Made by a program: the position numbers and the translations under genes. The notes under the pieces are model-generated. The model did not search any database and was not told the DNA's origin. It was given only the letters and a program-made list of their open reading frames with translations. Positions 44,846-54,152 of a stretch of 64,000 nt of DNA are shown piece by piece. This DNA is from JAXGPP01 sp040766885 (GTDB lineage: Bacteria > Planctomycetota > Planctomycetia > Pirellulales > Thermoguttaceae): contig JAXGPP010000001.1 in the NCBI GenBank assembly GCA_040766885.1, positions 496,001-560,000 on the forward strand, in the 5' to 3' direction. Every line of letters begins with the position of its first letter. The first letter of the stretch is position 1.

Positions 44846-47110
44846 ATGACCTTCGCCGTACCCCTGTTTCTGCTCGCCACGCTGGCAGCGGCCATTCCGG
44901 TGATCCTGCACATGATCAACCGGCAACGGGCGAAGGATCTTCCTTTCAGCACGCTGCGGTTCCTCAAGATCAGCGTGCAGAAAACGCGGCGCAAGCGGCG
45001 GATTCACGATCTGCTGCTGATGCTCATCCGGGCGGCGCTGCTCATCCTCCTGGCGCTCGGGCTCGCCAGGCCGACCATGACGAACCTCGGATCGCTCCTT
45101 GGCGGCGGGGCCAGTTCCGCCGTGGCGATCATCCTCGACAATTCGGCCAGCATGGGGGTGATCGATCAGGGGCGCTCGCGGTTCGAAACGGCGCTCGGCG
45201 CGGCGGGCCAGATCCTCGATCAACTCGAAGACGGCGACCAGGTCGCCCTCTGGCTCACCGGCGGGCCCGATTTCCCCGACGAGGGGCGCCTCGATCGGAC
45301 GCGTGAGAAGGTTACCCAGATCCTCCAGCAGGCCGCGGTGAGCTACCAGAAAGCCGACCTGGGGACGAGCGTTCAGCAGGCCCGCAATGTGCTCCTCGGC
45401 TCCGATGCGCCGAACAAGCAGATCTACGTCATCAGCGACATGCAGGCCATTTCTTGGGAGGCGCTGGTCGACGACGAGGGACGGCCGTCGCACGACGAAG
45501 CGGCGCTCACCGACCAGGAACGCAAGCTCCGCCAGATCCCGGTGATCCTCGTCGACTGCCAACGAAGCCCCAAACCCAACGTGGCGGTGACCGACGTGAC
45601 GCTCGAGTCGGCGGTCCCGGTCGCGGGACTCCCCGTCCGCTGCGTCGCCGAAATCTACAACGCCTCGCCGGTCGAGCAACAGCGGCACGTCGAACTCTAC
45701 ATCGATGGCTCCAAGGAGGGAGCAAGCCCCGCGCTGAAGATCCCGGCGGGCGAACGGGTGAAGCATTCGTTCCAGTTCGTGCTCCAGCGCGGCGGCCTCC
45801 ATCGCGGCGAGGTGCGGCTCTCCGGCGACGACGGCTCGAAGTTCGACGACCAGCGCTTCTTCACGCTGGAAGTCGATCAGGGCATCCCGGTGGCGATCGT
45901 CAAGCCCCAGCGTCACGAGATCCCCTACCTCGAGGAGACCTTCTACGTCGAACAGGCGCTCTCGCCCGGAAAAACAGGAGGCTGGGCCATCACCACGACC
46001 AGCCTCGAAGCCAGTGCGCTGCTGAGCGAGCCGCTGTCGAACTTCAAGGTGATCTACCTCGTCAACCTCCCGGCGCTCGAAAGCGAGGCCGCCGTTCGCC
46101 TCCGCGACTACGTGTCGCGCGGCGGGCATCTCGTCTGGCTCTGCGGCGATAACGTCGCGGCGGAAGCCTACAACGAGATGAACGAGGCGGCCGAAAGCAA
46201 GCTCCTCCCGGCCCCCCTGGCCGAGATCCGGGCGCCGGAAAAGGACTCCGGCCGCGACAGTTGGAATATCACGTTCCTCGACAAGCAACATCCGGCCCTG
46301 CGGCAGTTGAGCGAGCCCGCCTCGCTCTACCAGTCGGTGCTTGTCTATAAGCACGCCCGGATGAAACTCGAACAGGGCTCGCCGGTACGGGTGCTCGCCC
46401 GGCTCGACGACGGCGAGCCGCTGGTGGTCGAACGCCAGATCGACGACGGCTCGGTGATCATGATCGGCACCAGCGGCCACGTCGGTTGGACAAACCTCCC
46501 GCTGCGCCCGATCTTCCTGCCGCTCCTGGCCCGGCTCACGTTCGACCTGGCCGGCGCCGAGCAGGCCCGGCATTCGGGTGTGGCCGGCGCACCGCTCGTG
46601 CTTGAGTTCGGCGAGGAAATCCCGCCCTCGGCGGTCGAGGTGCAGCCTCCGTCCGGCGCGACGATCCGGCTCTCGACGGTGGATGATGACGGCAATCGCG
46701 CCAAGGAGTTCCGCTACGCCGAGACCCACGAGGTGGGCGTCTACCTGTTGCGGCTCCTCGAGGGTGTCCGCCCCGTGCAGCTTGCTTACTCCATCAACCC
46801 CGACCCGGAAGAACCCGACTCGCGCAAGCTCCCCCGCGCCGATCTGGAGCCCCTTTTCGCCGGCACGCCCCTGGTCTTCGCCGACAACCCGGACGATCTC
46901 TCGAGCACTTTCGACTGGCTCCGCGAGGGCAAAAGCCTGTGGGAGATGTTCCTCACCGCCGTGCTCGTCGCCCTGGTCTTCGAGGCCTTCCTTTCCAACC
47001 GCCTCACCCCCAAGCACGACGAAGCAACCTTCGCAACTCTCGCCCCCGGCACCCGCCGCCTGGCCCGCAAAGGCCGCCGCCCAATCGGTCCCCAGCATCA
47101 GCCAGCATGA
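44846..47110 (+). CDS. BatA-domain protein with VWA module
   Basis: 754 residues, starting MTFAVPLFLLATLAAAIPVILHMINR, the canonical BatA/aerotolerance-regulator N-terminus. A VWA domain follows with the metal site LDNSASMG. The middle portion has immunoglobulin-like domains, then a glutamine-amidotransferase-like stretch (ALRQLSEPASLYQSVLVYKHA). A transmembrane helix near the end (WEMFLTAVLVALVFEAFLSN) places most of the protein in the periplasm. Together with DUF58 and the VWA gene it forms a BatA-like assembly cluster. I chose ATG 44846 over an earlier in-frame start because the extra 22 residues come from the repeat element. Confidence 0.85.
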   Translation: MTFAVPLFLLATLAAAIPVILHMINRQRAKDLPFSTLRFLKISVQKTRRKRRIHDLLLMLIRAALLILLALGLARPTMTNLGSLLGGGASSAVAIILDNSASMGVIDQGRSRFETALGAAGQILDQLEDGDQVALWLTGGPDFPDEGRLDRTREKVTQILQQAAVSYQKADLGTSVQQARNVLLGSDAPNKQIYVISDMQAISWEALVDDEGRPSHDEAALTDQERKLRQIPVILVDCQRSPKPNVAVTDVTLESAVPVAGLPVRCVAEIYNASPVEQQRHVELYIDGSKEGASPALKIPAGERVKHSFQFVLQRGGLHRGEVRLSGDDGSKFDDQRFFTLEVDQGIPVAIVKPQRHEIPYLEETFYVEQALSPGKTGGWAITTTSLEASALLSEPLSNFKVIYLVNLPALESEAAVRLRDYVSRGGHLVWLCGDNVAAEAYNEMNEAAESKLLPAPLAEIRAPEKDSGRDSWNITFLDKQHPALRQLSEPASLYQSVLVYKHARMKLEQGSPVRVLARLDDGEPLVVERQIDDGSVIMIGTSGHVGWTNLPLRPIFLPLLARLTFDLAGAEQARHSGVAGAPLVLEFGEEIPPSAVEVQPPSGATIRLSTVDDDGNRAKEFRYAETHEVGVYLLRLLEGVRPVQLAYSINPDPEEPDSRKLPRADLEPLFAGTPLVFADNPDDLSSTFDWLREGKSLWEMFLTAVLVALVFEAFLSNRLTPKHDEATFATLAPGTRRLARKGRRPIGPQHQPA

Positions 47111-47141
47111 ACCTCGCCACCGCGACCCAAACGGCTGCAGA

Positions 47142-47213
47142 CTTGCACTTGCCGCCGCACCCGGCGGCATGGCCAATCGGACCGGTCTCAAGAGCGGGTC
47201 GCTTCGCGACCCG
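47142..47213. repeat. Intergenic repeat unit with downstream hairpin
   Basis: Contains CTTGCACTTGCCGCC (47142-47156), also found at 56744 and 56993. As at those sites, it is followed within about 50 bases by a hairpin, here CGGGTCGC-TTC-GCGACCCG (47195-47213). It lies right after the BatA gene. Nothing else was seen between 47111 and 47410. Confidence 0.4.
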
Positions 47214-47410
47214 TGAAGCGGTTGATTCACATTCCGCCACCACCGCGTTCAGGTAGCTCGCGCAACGACTCTCGCGCTCGGCGCGGTTCTGCAGCCCCGT
47301 CCCCCTCGCGGCCGATGCCCTTGTCTTTGTCGCACCTGCCCCGAAGACATCGCTGGCAGCAGCGCGTAGAATGATGCACAGCGACCACCGACCAGCCGGA
47401 GATCCCGCTC

Positions 47411-47767
47411 ATGCCAAGAACCGTTGCATCCGTCGCGGCGGCCCTGCTGTTCTTTCTCGTCACCTGGATCATTGCCACCGCGGAGCCCAAACTCCTCGTC
47501 TCCGCCCAGATGGCGGCAGCCGTCACGTTTGAGGTTGCGGGTTTGATCGTCGCCGTGATCGGCGTGGTCGGGCTCATCCTCGCCGCCCTCCTTGCTGAAC
47601 GCGCCGCCGGACTCATCGTATGGGTGCTGGTCTTCCTGGCCGGAATGCTCATGCGGGAACCGCATTGGGCGCTCGCCCTGGCGTTCGCCCTGGTCGCCCT
47701 CGCCTTGACCGCCGGCAACTGGTGGCCTCGCCGCCCGGCGGCCCCCGGCCCCACAACGCCCGTCTGA
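47411..47767 (+). CDS. Small membrane protein of unknown function
   Basis: 118 residues, almost entirely hydrophobic, with about four transmembrane helices (VAAALLFFLVTWIIATAEP, AAAVTFEVAGLIVAVIGVVGLILAALLAE, AAGLIVWVLVFLAGMLM, WALALAFALVALALTAGNWWP). The ATG follows GGAG nine bases upstream. No family recognised; it may be a regulator or structural protein of the envelope. It stands alone between the BatA cluster and the accessory region. Confidence 0.55.
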   Translation: MPRTVASVAAALLFFLVTWIIATAEPKLLVSAQMAAAVTFEVAGLIVAVIGVVGLILAALLAERAAGLIVWVLVFLAGMLMREPHWALALAFALVALALTAGNWWPRRPAAPGPTTPV

Positions 47768-48347
47768 ACCCGGTGCATTCCAGTACTCACTTGCATTGGC
47801 AGCACGCGTAGCGCTGCCTGGCGCCGGAACAGCAGAAACAGCCCCAACGGGGCGTAGTATGACAGCCCAGGGCGCAGGCTTGGCATTCCCAGCGATCCTG
47901 TACAGCATCGGAGCGCGAGGGCCGGTCAGGTCCTTCCGGCCGCAGGCGGTAATAGCCCCCGCGTTTACGCTGGGCGATCGGACCGTCGCCCGACTGAATG
48001 GCGCCGACCAGGATTCCGCCTCGCTCGACCGTCCGTGTGCGCAGCAAGTAGAACCGCAAGTTTCGGCAGACCGTCGAAGGCCGCTGCTTTACTCGGGAAT
48101 CTCAGATCCGCATGGTCCACATTCTCCAATTCAGTGAGGTTACCAATGGGTTGCGTGTTCGACGGAATAGCACGCAGGCCGGCCCTGGGGATGCGCCGCA
48201 ATCGCTTGACTTGGGAGGACTTCAGCGTGAGAATGCGGGCCGTAGCAAGGCGCGGTATGATGCCGGAGTCACCGCGATAGGGAATTGCGACGGCGCGGTG
48301 CCGGCGTCAGAACTACAGAGTTATGCCCGTAAGATGCGAGGACCGTG
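47768..48347. other. Gene-poor region upstream of the TIR-like gene
   Basis: 580 bases without a convincing gene. A minus-strand reading (around 47965-48260) resembles a leucine-rich-repeat scrap (AIPSNTQPIGNLTELENVD), which may be a decayed gene fragment. A segment at 47830-47885 (CCCCAACGGGGCG, then CAGCCCAGGGCG) resembles short hairpin-type intergenic repeats. Confidence 0.35.
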
Positions 48348-49094
48348 ATGGCGGCTATTCGCGCGATGCGCTACTTCCGCTTCCAACCTGTTGACGTCAA
48401 CGGTTTGGCGGCCGTCCTGGACATTTTGGACGGGTTCGACAGTTGGACATATACACTCCGGTACCCGGCGGAGTACATCGAAGTCACTAGGTTTGCAGAC
48501 GCAAAGTCGATCATCGCAGCCAAGGGTCCCACGCGACGCTGCAAGATTGCCGCCAAATCGAATGGCGGACGTCGTGCGGCTTTCAACGCCACTGAGGCAA
48601 ACTTCATCTCGATCGAGTACTACAGCCGGGAGGTTGACCCCGATGCAGTAATCGACAAGATACAAAAAGCTCTGTCGTTGCGGCCACTTCAGCGCGTAAT
48701 CGATAGCACCTTCGTCGCCCATGGCTTCGACGACAACGGAAAGAAATACGCTGGCGAAGTTCGCGTGTTCCTTGAAGCGCTACGCATCAAGGTAGAAACC
48801 GGTGAGTACTTTGAGCCGGGAAGTGTTCCTGAAAAGGTCAAAGCACGCATTGATAGCAGCGATATGTTCATCGCCATCGTGACGCCGCAGGACAACCACA
48901 CGTGGATCACGCAGGAGACGTTGTATGCCGACGCAAAGGGTAAGCAGCCATTTGTGCTCGTGGATAGGGAAGTGCCCTATAAGCCTGGAATGCTCGGCGA
49001 CAGCGAATACATCCCGTTCACGGCAGGGTGTATTTCCGAGACTTTTGTCAAAATCATACAGGGGATGAACAAGTTGAGCGGCGGCCTGTCATAG
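48348..49094 (+). CDS. Orphan TIR-like domain protein
   Basis: 248 residues. An uncharacterised N-terminal domain of about 120 residues is followed by a TIR/flavodoxin-like fold. Clues are STFVAHGFDDNGKKYAGEVRVFLEAL (strand and helix A), GSVPEKVKARIDSSDMFIAIVTP, and HTWITQETLYADAKGKQPFVLV. The Glu after TWITQ lies where TIR NADases keep their catalytic Glu. TIR proteins cleave NAD and often serve in phage defence or as toxin-type effectors. Codon use is visibly more A/T-rich than neighbours, hinting at transfer. No sensor partner is adjacent. ATG 48348 is supported by GAGG. Confidence 0.65.
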   Translation: MAAIRAMRYFRFQPVDVNGLAAVLDILDGFDSWTYTLRYPAEYIEVTRFADAKSIIAAKGPTRRCKIAAKSNGGRRAAFNATEANFISIEYYSREVDPDAVIDKIQKALSLRPLQRVIDSTFVAHGFDDNGKKYAGEVRVFLEALRIKVETGEYFEPGSVPEKVKARIDSSDMFIAIVTPQDNHTWITQETLYADAKGKQPFVLVDREVPYKPGMLGDSEYIPFTAGCISETFVKIIQGMNKLSGGLS

Positions 49095-49637
49095 CGAAAG
49101 CATCCAACGGAGCCGGTCCGAATCTTTATGCTACCGCAAGCGACGGCCACCACGCTTGGCGGAAGTGGGCGAACCAGGCAGCGCCACAGCCCGCTGTGAA
49201 CGCTCGCTTATACTCCGGCAGCGATCGTCACTTACGTGCTCAGCCGAAGCACGAAACCTCGCAGTCCTGCCCAACGCTGCGTGAACTGCTATCCAACAGG
49301 AGCAAGACTCAAACACCGATTCTTCTAGCGCCCCCCTCTCCGCGCACCAATCTCCATCTTCTTTTCCCTCATCTTCTTTTCTACGCGCCACGTCCCTGCT
49401 CTTCGCTGACAAACCGGACATTGGACTTCCGCTCGACACGGAGTAGTATTCACCGCTTCTCAGGGTGGTGCAGGGACATTCGCAGTCTCCTGCAGATCCG
49501 AAGGACGCAGTCAATCCTACTGCCGGTCTACACGCTCGCTGTCCGGGTTCTGCTGCCCCTCGCTCCTCTGAATTCATCCTCACGGCCGCTGAAGACACAG
49601 AATGCCCATCGGGATTATGGGCGACGAGGTGTTCGTG
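49095..49637. other. Long leader region before the caspase-like gene
   Basis: 543 bases, with no convincing gene on either strand. It includes a pyrimidine-rich tract (about 49341-49386). Function unknown; a promoter for the caspase gene must lie here. Confidence 0.35.
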
Positions 49638-50424
49638 ATGAGACGCTTTGGCAGGCGAACGCTGCTGTGGGCAACAATTCTCATCTTGCCCTTGGTAGGC
49701 GGAAGAGCATTTGCCCAAGAACCGCCGGGCGAGCGGTGGGCGGTGCTCATCGGCGTGAACGACTACGCCGATCTCAACGACCTGCAGTATGGCAAGAGTG
49801 ACGCTGCGGCGCTGGCCGAACGGCTGACGCAGGCGGGTTTTGCGCGGGAGAACGTGTTCCTGCTGGCCGACGGAGCGGCCGACAGCAAGGACCTGCCCAC
49901 CAAGTCGAATATCGAGGCCCGCATCCGCAACGTGCTGGGAGTGGCCGAGCCAGGCGACCTGGTGCTCGTGAGCTTCAGCGGCCATGGGGTGCACCTCGAC
50001 GGCAAGACCTATCTCTGCCCGGCCGACGCACGGACCGAGAGCCCCGAGGCGACGATGATCCCGCTGCAACTGGTGTACGACAGTCTCAACCGCTGCCGGG
50101 CGGCGCGGAAGCTGTTGTGGGTAGATGCCTGCCGCAACGATCCGCGGCAAAGCGGCAGCCGCAGCGCCACGGAGTACGCCAAGAGCGTGGCTGGCGTACT
50201 GGAGTCGTTAAGAGCACCCCCCGAAGGCATTCTCACGCTGGCCAGTTGTGCGGCGGGGCAGGTGTCGTGGGAGGAGAACGAGTTCGGGCACGGGGTGTTC
50301 ATCCACTACCTGCTGGAAGGAATCGGTGGGGCGGCCGACCGGCAGGAACGCGGCAATCGGGACAACCGCGTATCGCTCCTGGAACTGTACAACTACGCCA
50401 ACATCAAGACCAAGCGCTACGTAC
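49638..50424 (+). pseudogene. Caspase (C14)-SUMF1 fusion gene, 5' part, cut by an IS
   Basis: ATG 49638 starts a Sec signal peptide (RRTLLWATILILPLVGGRAFA), then a caspase-fold domain (AVLIGVNDYADLNDLQYGKSDA..., ending about residue 250). The dyad is clear: His in LVSFSGHGVHLDG and Cys in LLWVDACRNDPR. The gene is interrupted at 50424 by an IS4-type element; the frame then runs 140 bases into the element before a stop. Without the insertion the sequence would continue ...KTKRYVLNSRDRVQTPELF into the SUMF1 half, as in planctomycete caspase-SUMF1 proteins. It is probably inactive now; a secreted protease-like domain could still be made. Confidence 0.85.
50415..50424. repeat. Target-site duplication, left copy
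   Basis: CGCTACGTAC, repeated exactly at 51942-51951 flanking the IS. An 11-base duplication is also possible because the flanking G is shared. A 10-11-base length fits the IS4 family. Confidence 0.9.
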
Positions 50425-51941
50425 CAGGCCTTTGTACTAGCATGCGGAGCCGGTTACCAAGGCGGCTTGCGGCAATGAGTTGCGTCGATGACCGGTGCCT
50501 ATACTTGGAGAAGAACCGCGATTTCTCCAGGAGGCATTCCAATGATTCTTCAGGAAGTGATTGATCGTTTCGAGCAGAAAGCGCCGGTGTGCGTGATGGT
50601 GCGTGCGGCCATGGAGAACGTGCTTTCGGCCGAGCGTCTCGACGGATTGTTCGAGGAAGCCGCCGAGCGGCAGGCCAATCGGCAGCTCATGTTCTCGACC
50701 GTGGCCGAGATGATGGGGCTGGTGGCCTGCAAGATCCATCCCTCGGTGCATGCGGCGTATCAGGCTAAGGCCAAGGCAGTCGGCGTGACGGTCAAGGCCG
50801 TCTACGACAAGCTGCAGCGGATGGAGAGTAACGTCTCTCGGCAGCTGGTGGCCGAGACGGCCGCGCGCATGGAAGCGATCATTACCAACAGTGGAGGCAC
50901 GCTGCCGGAGTTGGTGCCCGGTTACCGCGTGAAGATCCTCGATGGCAACCACTTGCGTCGCACGCAGCGCCGGCTGGGAGCATTGCGGAAGCTCAACGCG
51001 GCCCCGCTGCCGGGGCATTGCGTGGTGGTCCTGGATCCGCGCTTGAAGCTGGCGATCGACGTGATCCCTTGCGAGGACGGGCACGCGCAGGAACGCAGTC
51101 TGTTGCCGCAGGTGCTGGAGACCGTGGCGCCGCGCGACCTGTGGATCGGCGACCGGAATTTCTGCACGACGGACTTCCTGTTCGGCATCCAAGCACAGCG
51201 GGGTTACTTCCTTATCCGTCAGCACGCCCAGGCATTGCGCTATGAACTGATCGGCCGACGCAATCGCGTCGGCGAGACGGAAACCGGAGTGGTCTACGAG
51301 CAGAGCATGCGGATTTTCGACAAGGAAGGCCGCGCCATCAAGATCCGCCGCGTGACGGTCGTACTCCATCAACCCACCCGGGACGGAGACACCGAGATCC
51401 ATCTGCTGACCAACCTCCCGCGGAAAGTATCGGCCGAGCGCGTGGCCGATTTGTATCGCCGGCGCTGGACCATCGAAACCGCCTTTTGCGAGCTGGCGCA
51501 GAACCTGGAGGGAGAGATCGAGACGCTGGGCTACCCGCGTGCCGCGCTGTTCGCCTTCTCGATGGCCTTGGTCTGCTACAACCTGCTGAGCGTGGTCCTG
51601 GCGGCACTGCGGGCGGTGCATGGCCACGAAACGGCGCAGACGCAGCTTTCCTTCTACTATCTCTGCGACGAAGTGGCCCACACGCATCGCGGCCTGGATA
51701 TCGCCCTGCCCGACGAATACTGGCGGCGTAAGTACGCACGCTTGACGCCCGCCCGTATGGCCCGTGCACTGATCCGCCTGGCGCGACAGGTGGATCTTGC
51801 CCGCTATCGCAAGCATCAACGCGGTCCCAAGCGGCCCCCACCCAAAATGGACAAACGACGCCGAAGCCATGTCTCGACGGCCCGTGTGCTGGCGCAAAGC
51901 CGCACCAATACGTCATGAATCGATGCTAGTACAAAGGCCTG
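50425..51941 (+). mobile_element. IS4-family insertion sequence, 1517 bp
   Basis: Ends in perfect 19-base inverted repeats: CAGGCCTTTGTACTAGCAT at the left (50425-50443) and its complement at the right (51923-51941). It is flanked by a 10-base duplication and carries one transposase gene on the plus strand. Intact ends, an uninterrupted transposase and a clean duplication all suggest recent insertion and a potentially mobile element. Confidence 0.93.
50542..51918 (+). CDS. IS4-family DDE transposase
   Basis: 458 residues; ATG 50542 is preceded by CCAGGAGG. The DDE catalytic core is visible: Asp in VKILDGNHLR, Asp in LWIGDRNFCTTDF, and Glu in RRRWTIETAFCELAQNLEGE, the last within the Y-(2)-R-(3)-E-type signature of IS4 transposases. 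Basic C-terminus (KHQRGPKRPPPKMDKRRR). Complete, and lying inside matched inverted repeats, so probably functional. It is the only transposase in the window. Confidence 0.93.
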   Translation: MILQEVIDRFEQKAPVCVMVRAAMENVLSAERLDGLFEEAAERQANRQLMFSTVAEMMGLVACKIHPSVHAAYQAKAKAVGVTVKAVYDKLQRMESNVSRQLVAETAARMEAIITNSGGTLPELVPGYRVKILDGNHLRRTQRRLGALRKLNAAPLPGHCVVVLDPRLKLAIDVIPCEDGHAQERSLLPQVLETVAPRDLWIGDRNFCTTDFLFGIQAQRGYFLIRQHAQALRYELIGRRNRVGETETGVVYEQSMRIFDKEGRAIKIRRVTVVLHQPTRDGDTEIHLLTNLPRKVSAERVADLYRRRWTIETAFCELAQNLEGEIETLGYPRAALFAFSMALVCYNLLSVVLAALRAVHGHETAQTQLSFYYLCDEVAHTHRGLDIALPDEYWRRKYARLTPARMARALIRLARQVDLARYRKHQRGPKRPPPKMDKRRRSHVSTARVLAQSRTNTS

Positions 51942-51951
51942 CGCTACGTAC
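51942..51951. repeat. Target-site duplication, right copy
   Basis: CGCTACGTAC, matching 50415-50424. Removing the IS together with one copy restores an unbroken reading frame (787 + 983 = 1770 bases, 590 codons). Confidence 0.9.
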
Positions 51952-52934
51952 TTAACAGCCGCGACCGCGTGCAGACACCGGAACTATTCGGGCGGATCAC
52001 GGGCGACTTCGACATCTTCGAGCTGGGAAGCGCTCTTCCGGTGGAGATCACCAACTCCATCGGCTTGAAGCTCAGGCTGATCCCGGCGGGCGAGTTCTTA
52101 ATGGGCAGCGGCGAATCGGCCGAGATTTTGGCGAAAGCTTTCGAGAAGTACGGAAAGCCTTCCGCCGACCTCTTCAGCGACGAGTATCCTCAGCATCGCG
52201 TGCGGATCACTCGGCCGTTCTACCTCGGGATGTATGAGGTAACCCTGGGACAATTCCTCATGTTCTACCACGACGCCAAGTACAAGACTGAGGCCGAACG
52301 GGACGGGAAAGGTGGGTGGGGCTACACAGGCGGCACAGATCGTTCGTTCAGGCAATCGCCCGAATTCGTGGCCTGGAACACCGGATGGCGGCAGACAAAC
52401 GACCACCCGGTGGTGAACGTGAGCTGGAACGACGCGATGGCCTTTTGCGCGTGGCTGAGCCGCAAAGAGGGCAAGACGTATCGTCTGCCGACGGAGGTGG
52501 AGTGGGAGTATGCGTGCCGAGCGGGAACGGCCACGCGGTATTATTGCGGCGACGATCCCGAGGCGCTGGCCGTAGTGGGGAACGTGGGAGATGGCACAGC
52601 GCGGGCGACGTTCGCGGGTTGGTCTACCATTTCGTCGCGCGATGGTTATGTCTTTACGGCCCCAGTGGGGCGGTTCAAGCCCAACGGCTTTGGGTTGTAC
52701 GATACGCACGGGAACGTGTGGGAGTGGTGCGCTGACTGGTACGCCGAGGAGTATTATGCGACCTCGCCATCTGAGGCCCCACCAGGGCCTGCAACGGGCT
52801 CGCGCCGCGTGCATCGCGGAGGTGGCTGGGACGACCGCCCGGAGAATTGCCGTTCCGCGGATCGCGCTTGGAGCCTGCCGGAGCACTGCTACTTCATCCT
52901 CGGCTTCCGCGTGGCCCAAGTCCCGGCGGAGTAA
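51942..52934 (+). pseudogene. Caspase-SUMF1 fusion gene, 3' part (SUMF1 domain)
   Basis: Open in frame from the IS edge (51942) to the stop. It begins with the duplicated CGCTACGTAC codons and continues as a SUMF1/formylglycine-generating-enzyme-like domain: IGLKLRLIPAGEFLMGSGESAE, HPVVNVSWNDAMAFCAWLS, YRLPTEVEWEYACRAGTATRYYCG, GLYDTHGNVWEWCADWY, and a C-terminal RGGGWDDRPENCRSADR...LGFRVAQ. In planctomycetes this domain often acts as a carbohydrate- or ligand-binding module, not an enzyme. An isolated translation could begin only at a weak internal start. Together with the 5' part it would make a 589-residue protein. Confidence 0.85.
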
Positions 52935-53057
52935 GCGCGCTGGCGGCAGTGGTGACCGGTCACGATGGTCCGCATCGTCGGGCGAGACGAAGCCACCGAT
53001 CCCGGGGCGTGCCACGGGCAATCTGAAGGTCAGCAAGTCGTTGGCTGGCGATGGCGG

Positions 53058-54152
53058 TCAATGCTGCCGCAGTCGCGGCGATGATCTCACCGCTCTCGCA
53101 ACGCCGATCAGCAGTGTGACCACGGTCAAGGGCACGACGAACCCGAGTATGATGCCGCCGAACGTCCGGCTGATGGCTTCGTTCGTGGTGGCCAGTACCA
53201 GGTAGGCGGTGTATGCCGCGTAGTACGCGAGAAACAGGCCCCCCTCCCACCGCGCAATGACATGCCCGGTAAAAAAGATCGGCAGGCAGGCGACCGCCAC
53301 GGCGATCATGATCGGAATGTCCAGTCGCAAGGCCGTTGGCGACACCTCCACTCCACCCGGTGAAACGGCCGCCGAAAGCCCCAGGACGCACAGGATATTG
53401 AAGATATTGCTCCCGACAACGTTGCCCACGGCAATATCCCGCTCCCCCTTGATGCTTGCCAGGACCGACGTGGCAACCTCGGGTAGTGAGGTGCCGGCGG
53501 CGACGATCGTCAGCCCGATCATCAGATCGCTCACGCCGAACAATTTGGCAATCGTCACCGCACCCTCGACCAGCCATCGGGCTCCCAATGCAAGTAGCGC
53601 AAGGCCGCCGATGATCGAGCCGATCTGGAGCAGCAACGCCACGGCCGACTTCTTCGCCTCTCCGTCAGACTCTCGAGCAAGCGCCTTCTGGACTGCTGCC
53701 GTCTCTTTGCGGCTCTGGCGGATCGACCAGCCCGTGTAGAGCAGCATCCCGGCGAACAACGCCATGCCCTCGATGCGTCCGATGCCGCCGTCAAGGCCGA
53801 CAATTACCAGTGCAAATGAAGCAGCGATCATCAACGGCACATCGAAACGGACCAACTGGCTCGACACGACAAGCGGAGCCACCAGCGCCGCTAGACCCAG
53901 AATGAAGAGAACATTGAGGATGTTGCTGCCGACGACGTTACCCGTGGCGATGTCGGCCCGACCAGTGAGACTCGCCTCCAGCGAGACCGCCAACTCTGGA
54001 GCGCTCGTGCCGAAGGCGACCACCGTCAGGCCGATGACCAGCGGAGTGATGCCCACCAGCGCGGCGATTCGAGACGCTCCACGGACGAGCAACTCGGCTC
54101 CCACGACAAGAGCCACTAGTCCAGCCACCATCGAGCCGATGACCAGGATCAT
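53058..54152 (-). CDS. CaCA-family calcium/sodium antiporter
   Basis: 364 residues from ATG 54152 (MILVIGSMVAGLVALVVGAE), a typical transporter start; the upstream extension is non-coding. Ten or eleven hydrophobic helices are arranged as two inverted alpha repeats, each with the signature motif: VVAFGTSAPELAVSLEA...GNVVGSNILN and VAAGTSLPEVATSVLAS...GNVVGSNIFN. The Glu/Ser of those motifs bind the cation. It exchanges Ca2+ (or Na+) for protons or sodium at the inner membrane. The gene is monocistronic and reads away from the adjacent promoter for the intron-bearing locus. Confidence 0.93.
   Translation of the reverse strand: MILVIGSMVAGLVALVVGAELLVRGASRIAALVGITPLVIGLTVVAFGTSAPELAVSLEASLTGRADIATGNVVGSNILNVLFILGLAALVAPLVVSSQLVRFDVPLMIAASFALVIVGLDGGIGRIEGMALFAGMLLYTGWSIRQSRKETAAVQKALARESDGEAKKSAVALLLQIGSIIGGLALLALGARWLVEGAVTIAKLFGVSDLMIGLTIVAAGTSLPEVATSVLASIKGERDIAVGNVVGSNIFNILCVLGLSAAVSPGGVEVSPTALRLDIPIMIAVAVACLPIFFTGHVIARWEGGLFLAYYAAYTAYLVLATTNEAISRTFGGIILGFVVPLTVVTLLIGVARAVRSSPRLRQH

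Noticed and set aside
44726..47230. Long open frame on the minus strand opposite the BatA gene
   Set aside because: It is an antisense shadow of a GC-rich gene with no domain signature; similar long shadows lie opposite SWIM, Hsp70, DUF4175-like and Gfo/Idh/MocA genes.
47965..48260. Leucine-rich-repeat protein on the minus strand
   Set aside because: Only a short LRR-like stretch (GNLTELENVD) is visible without repeats, start or good coding bias; at most a decayed scrap.
48348..49094. Nucleoside 2-deoxyribosyltransferase instead of TIR
   Set aside because: The fold is related, but the TWITQE pattern and overall order fit TIR better; kept as a possible alternative.
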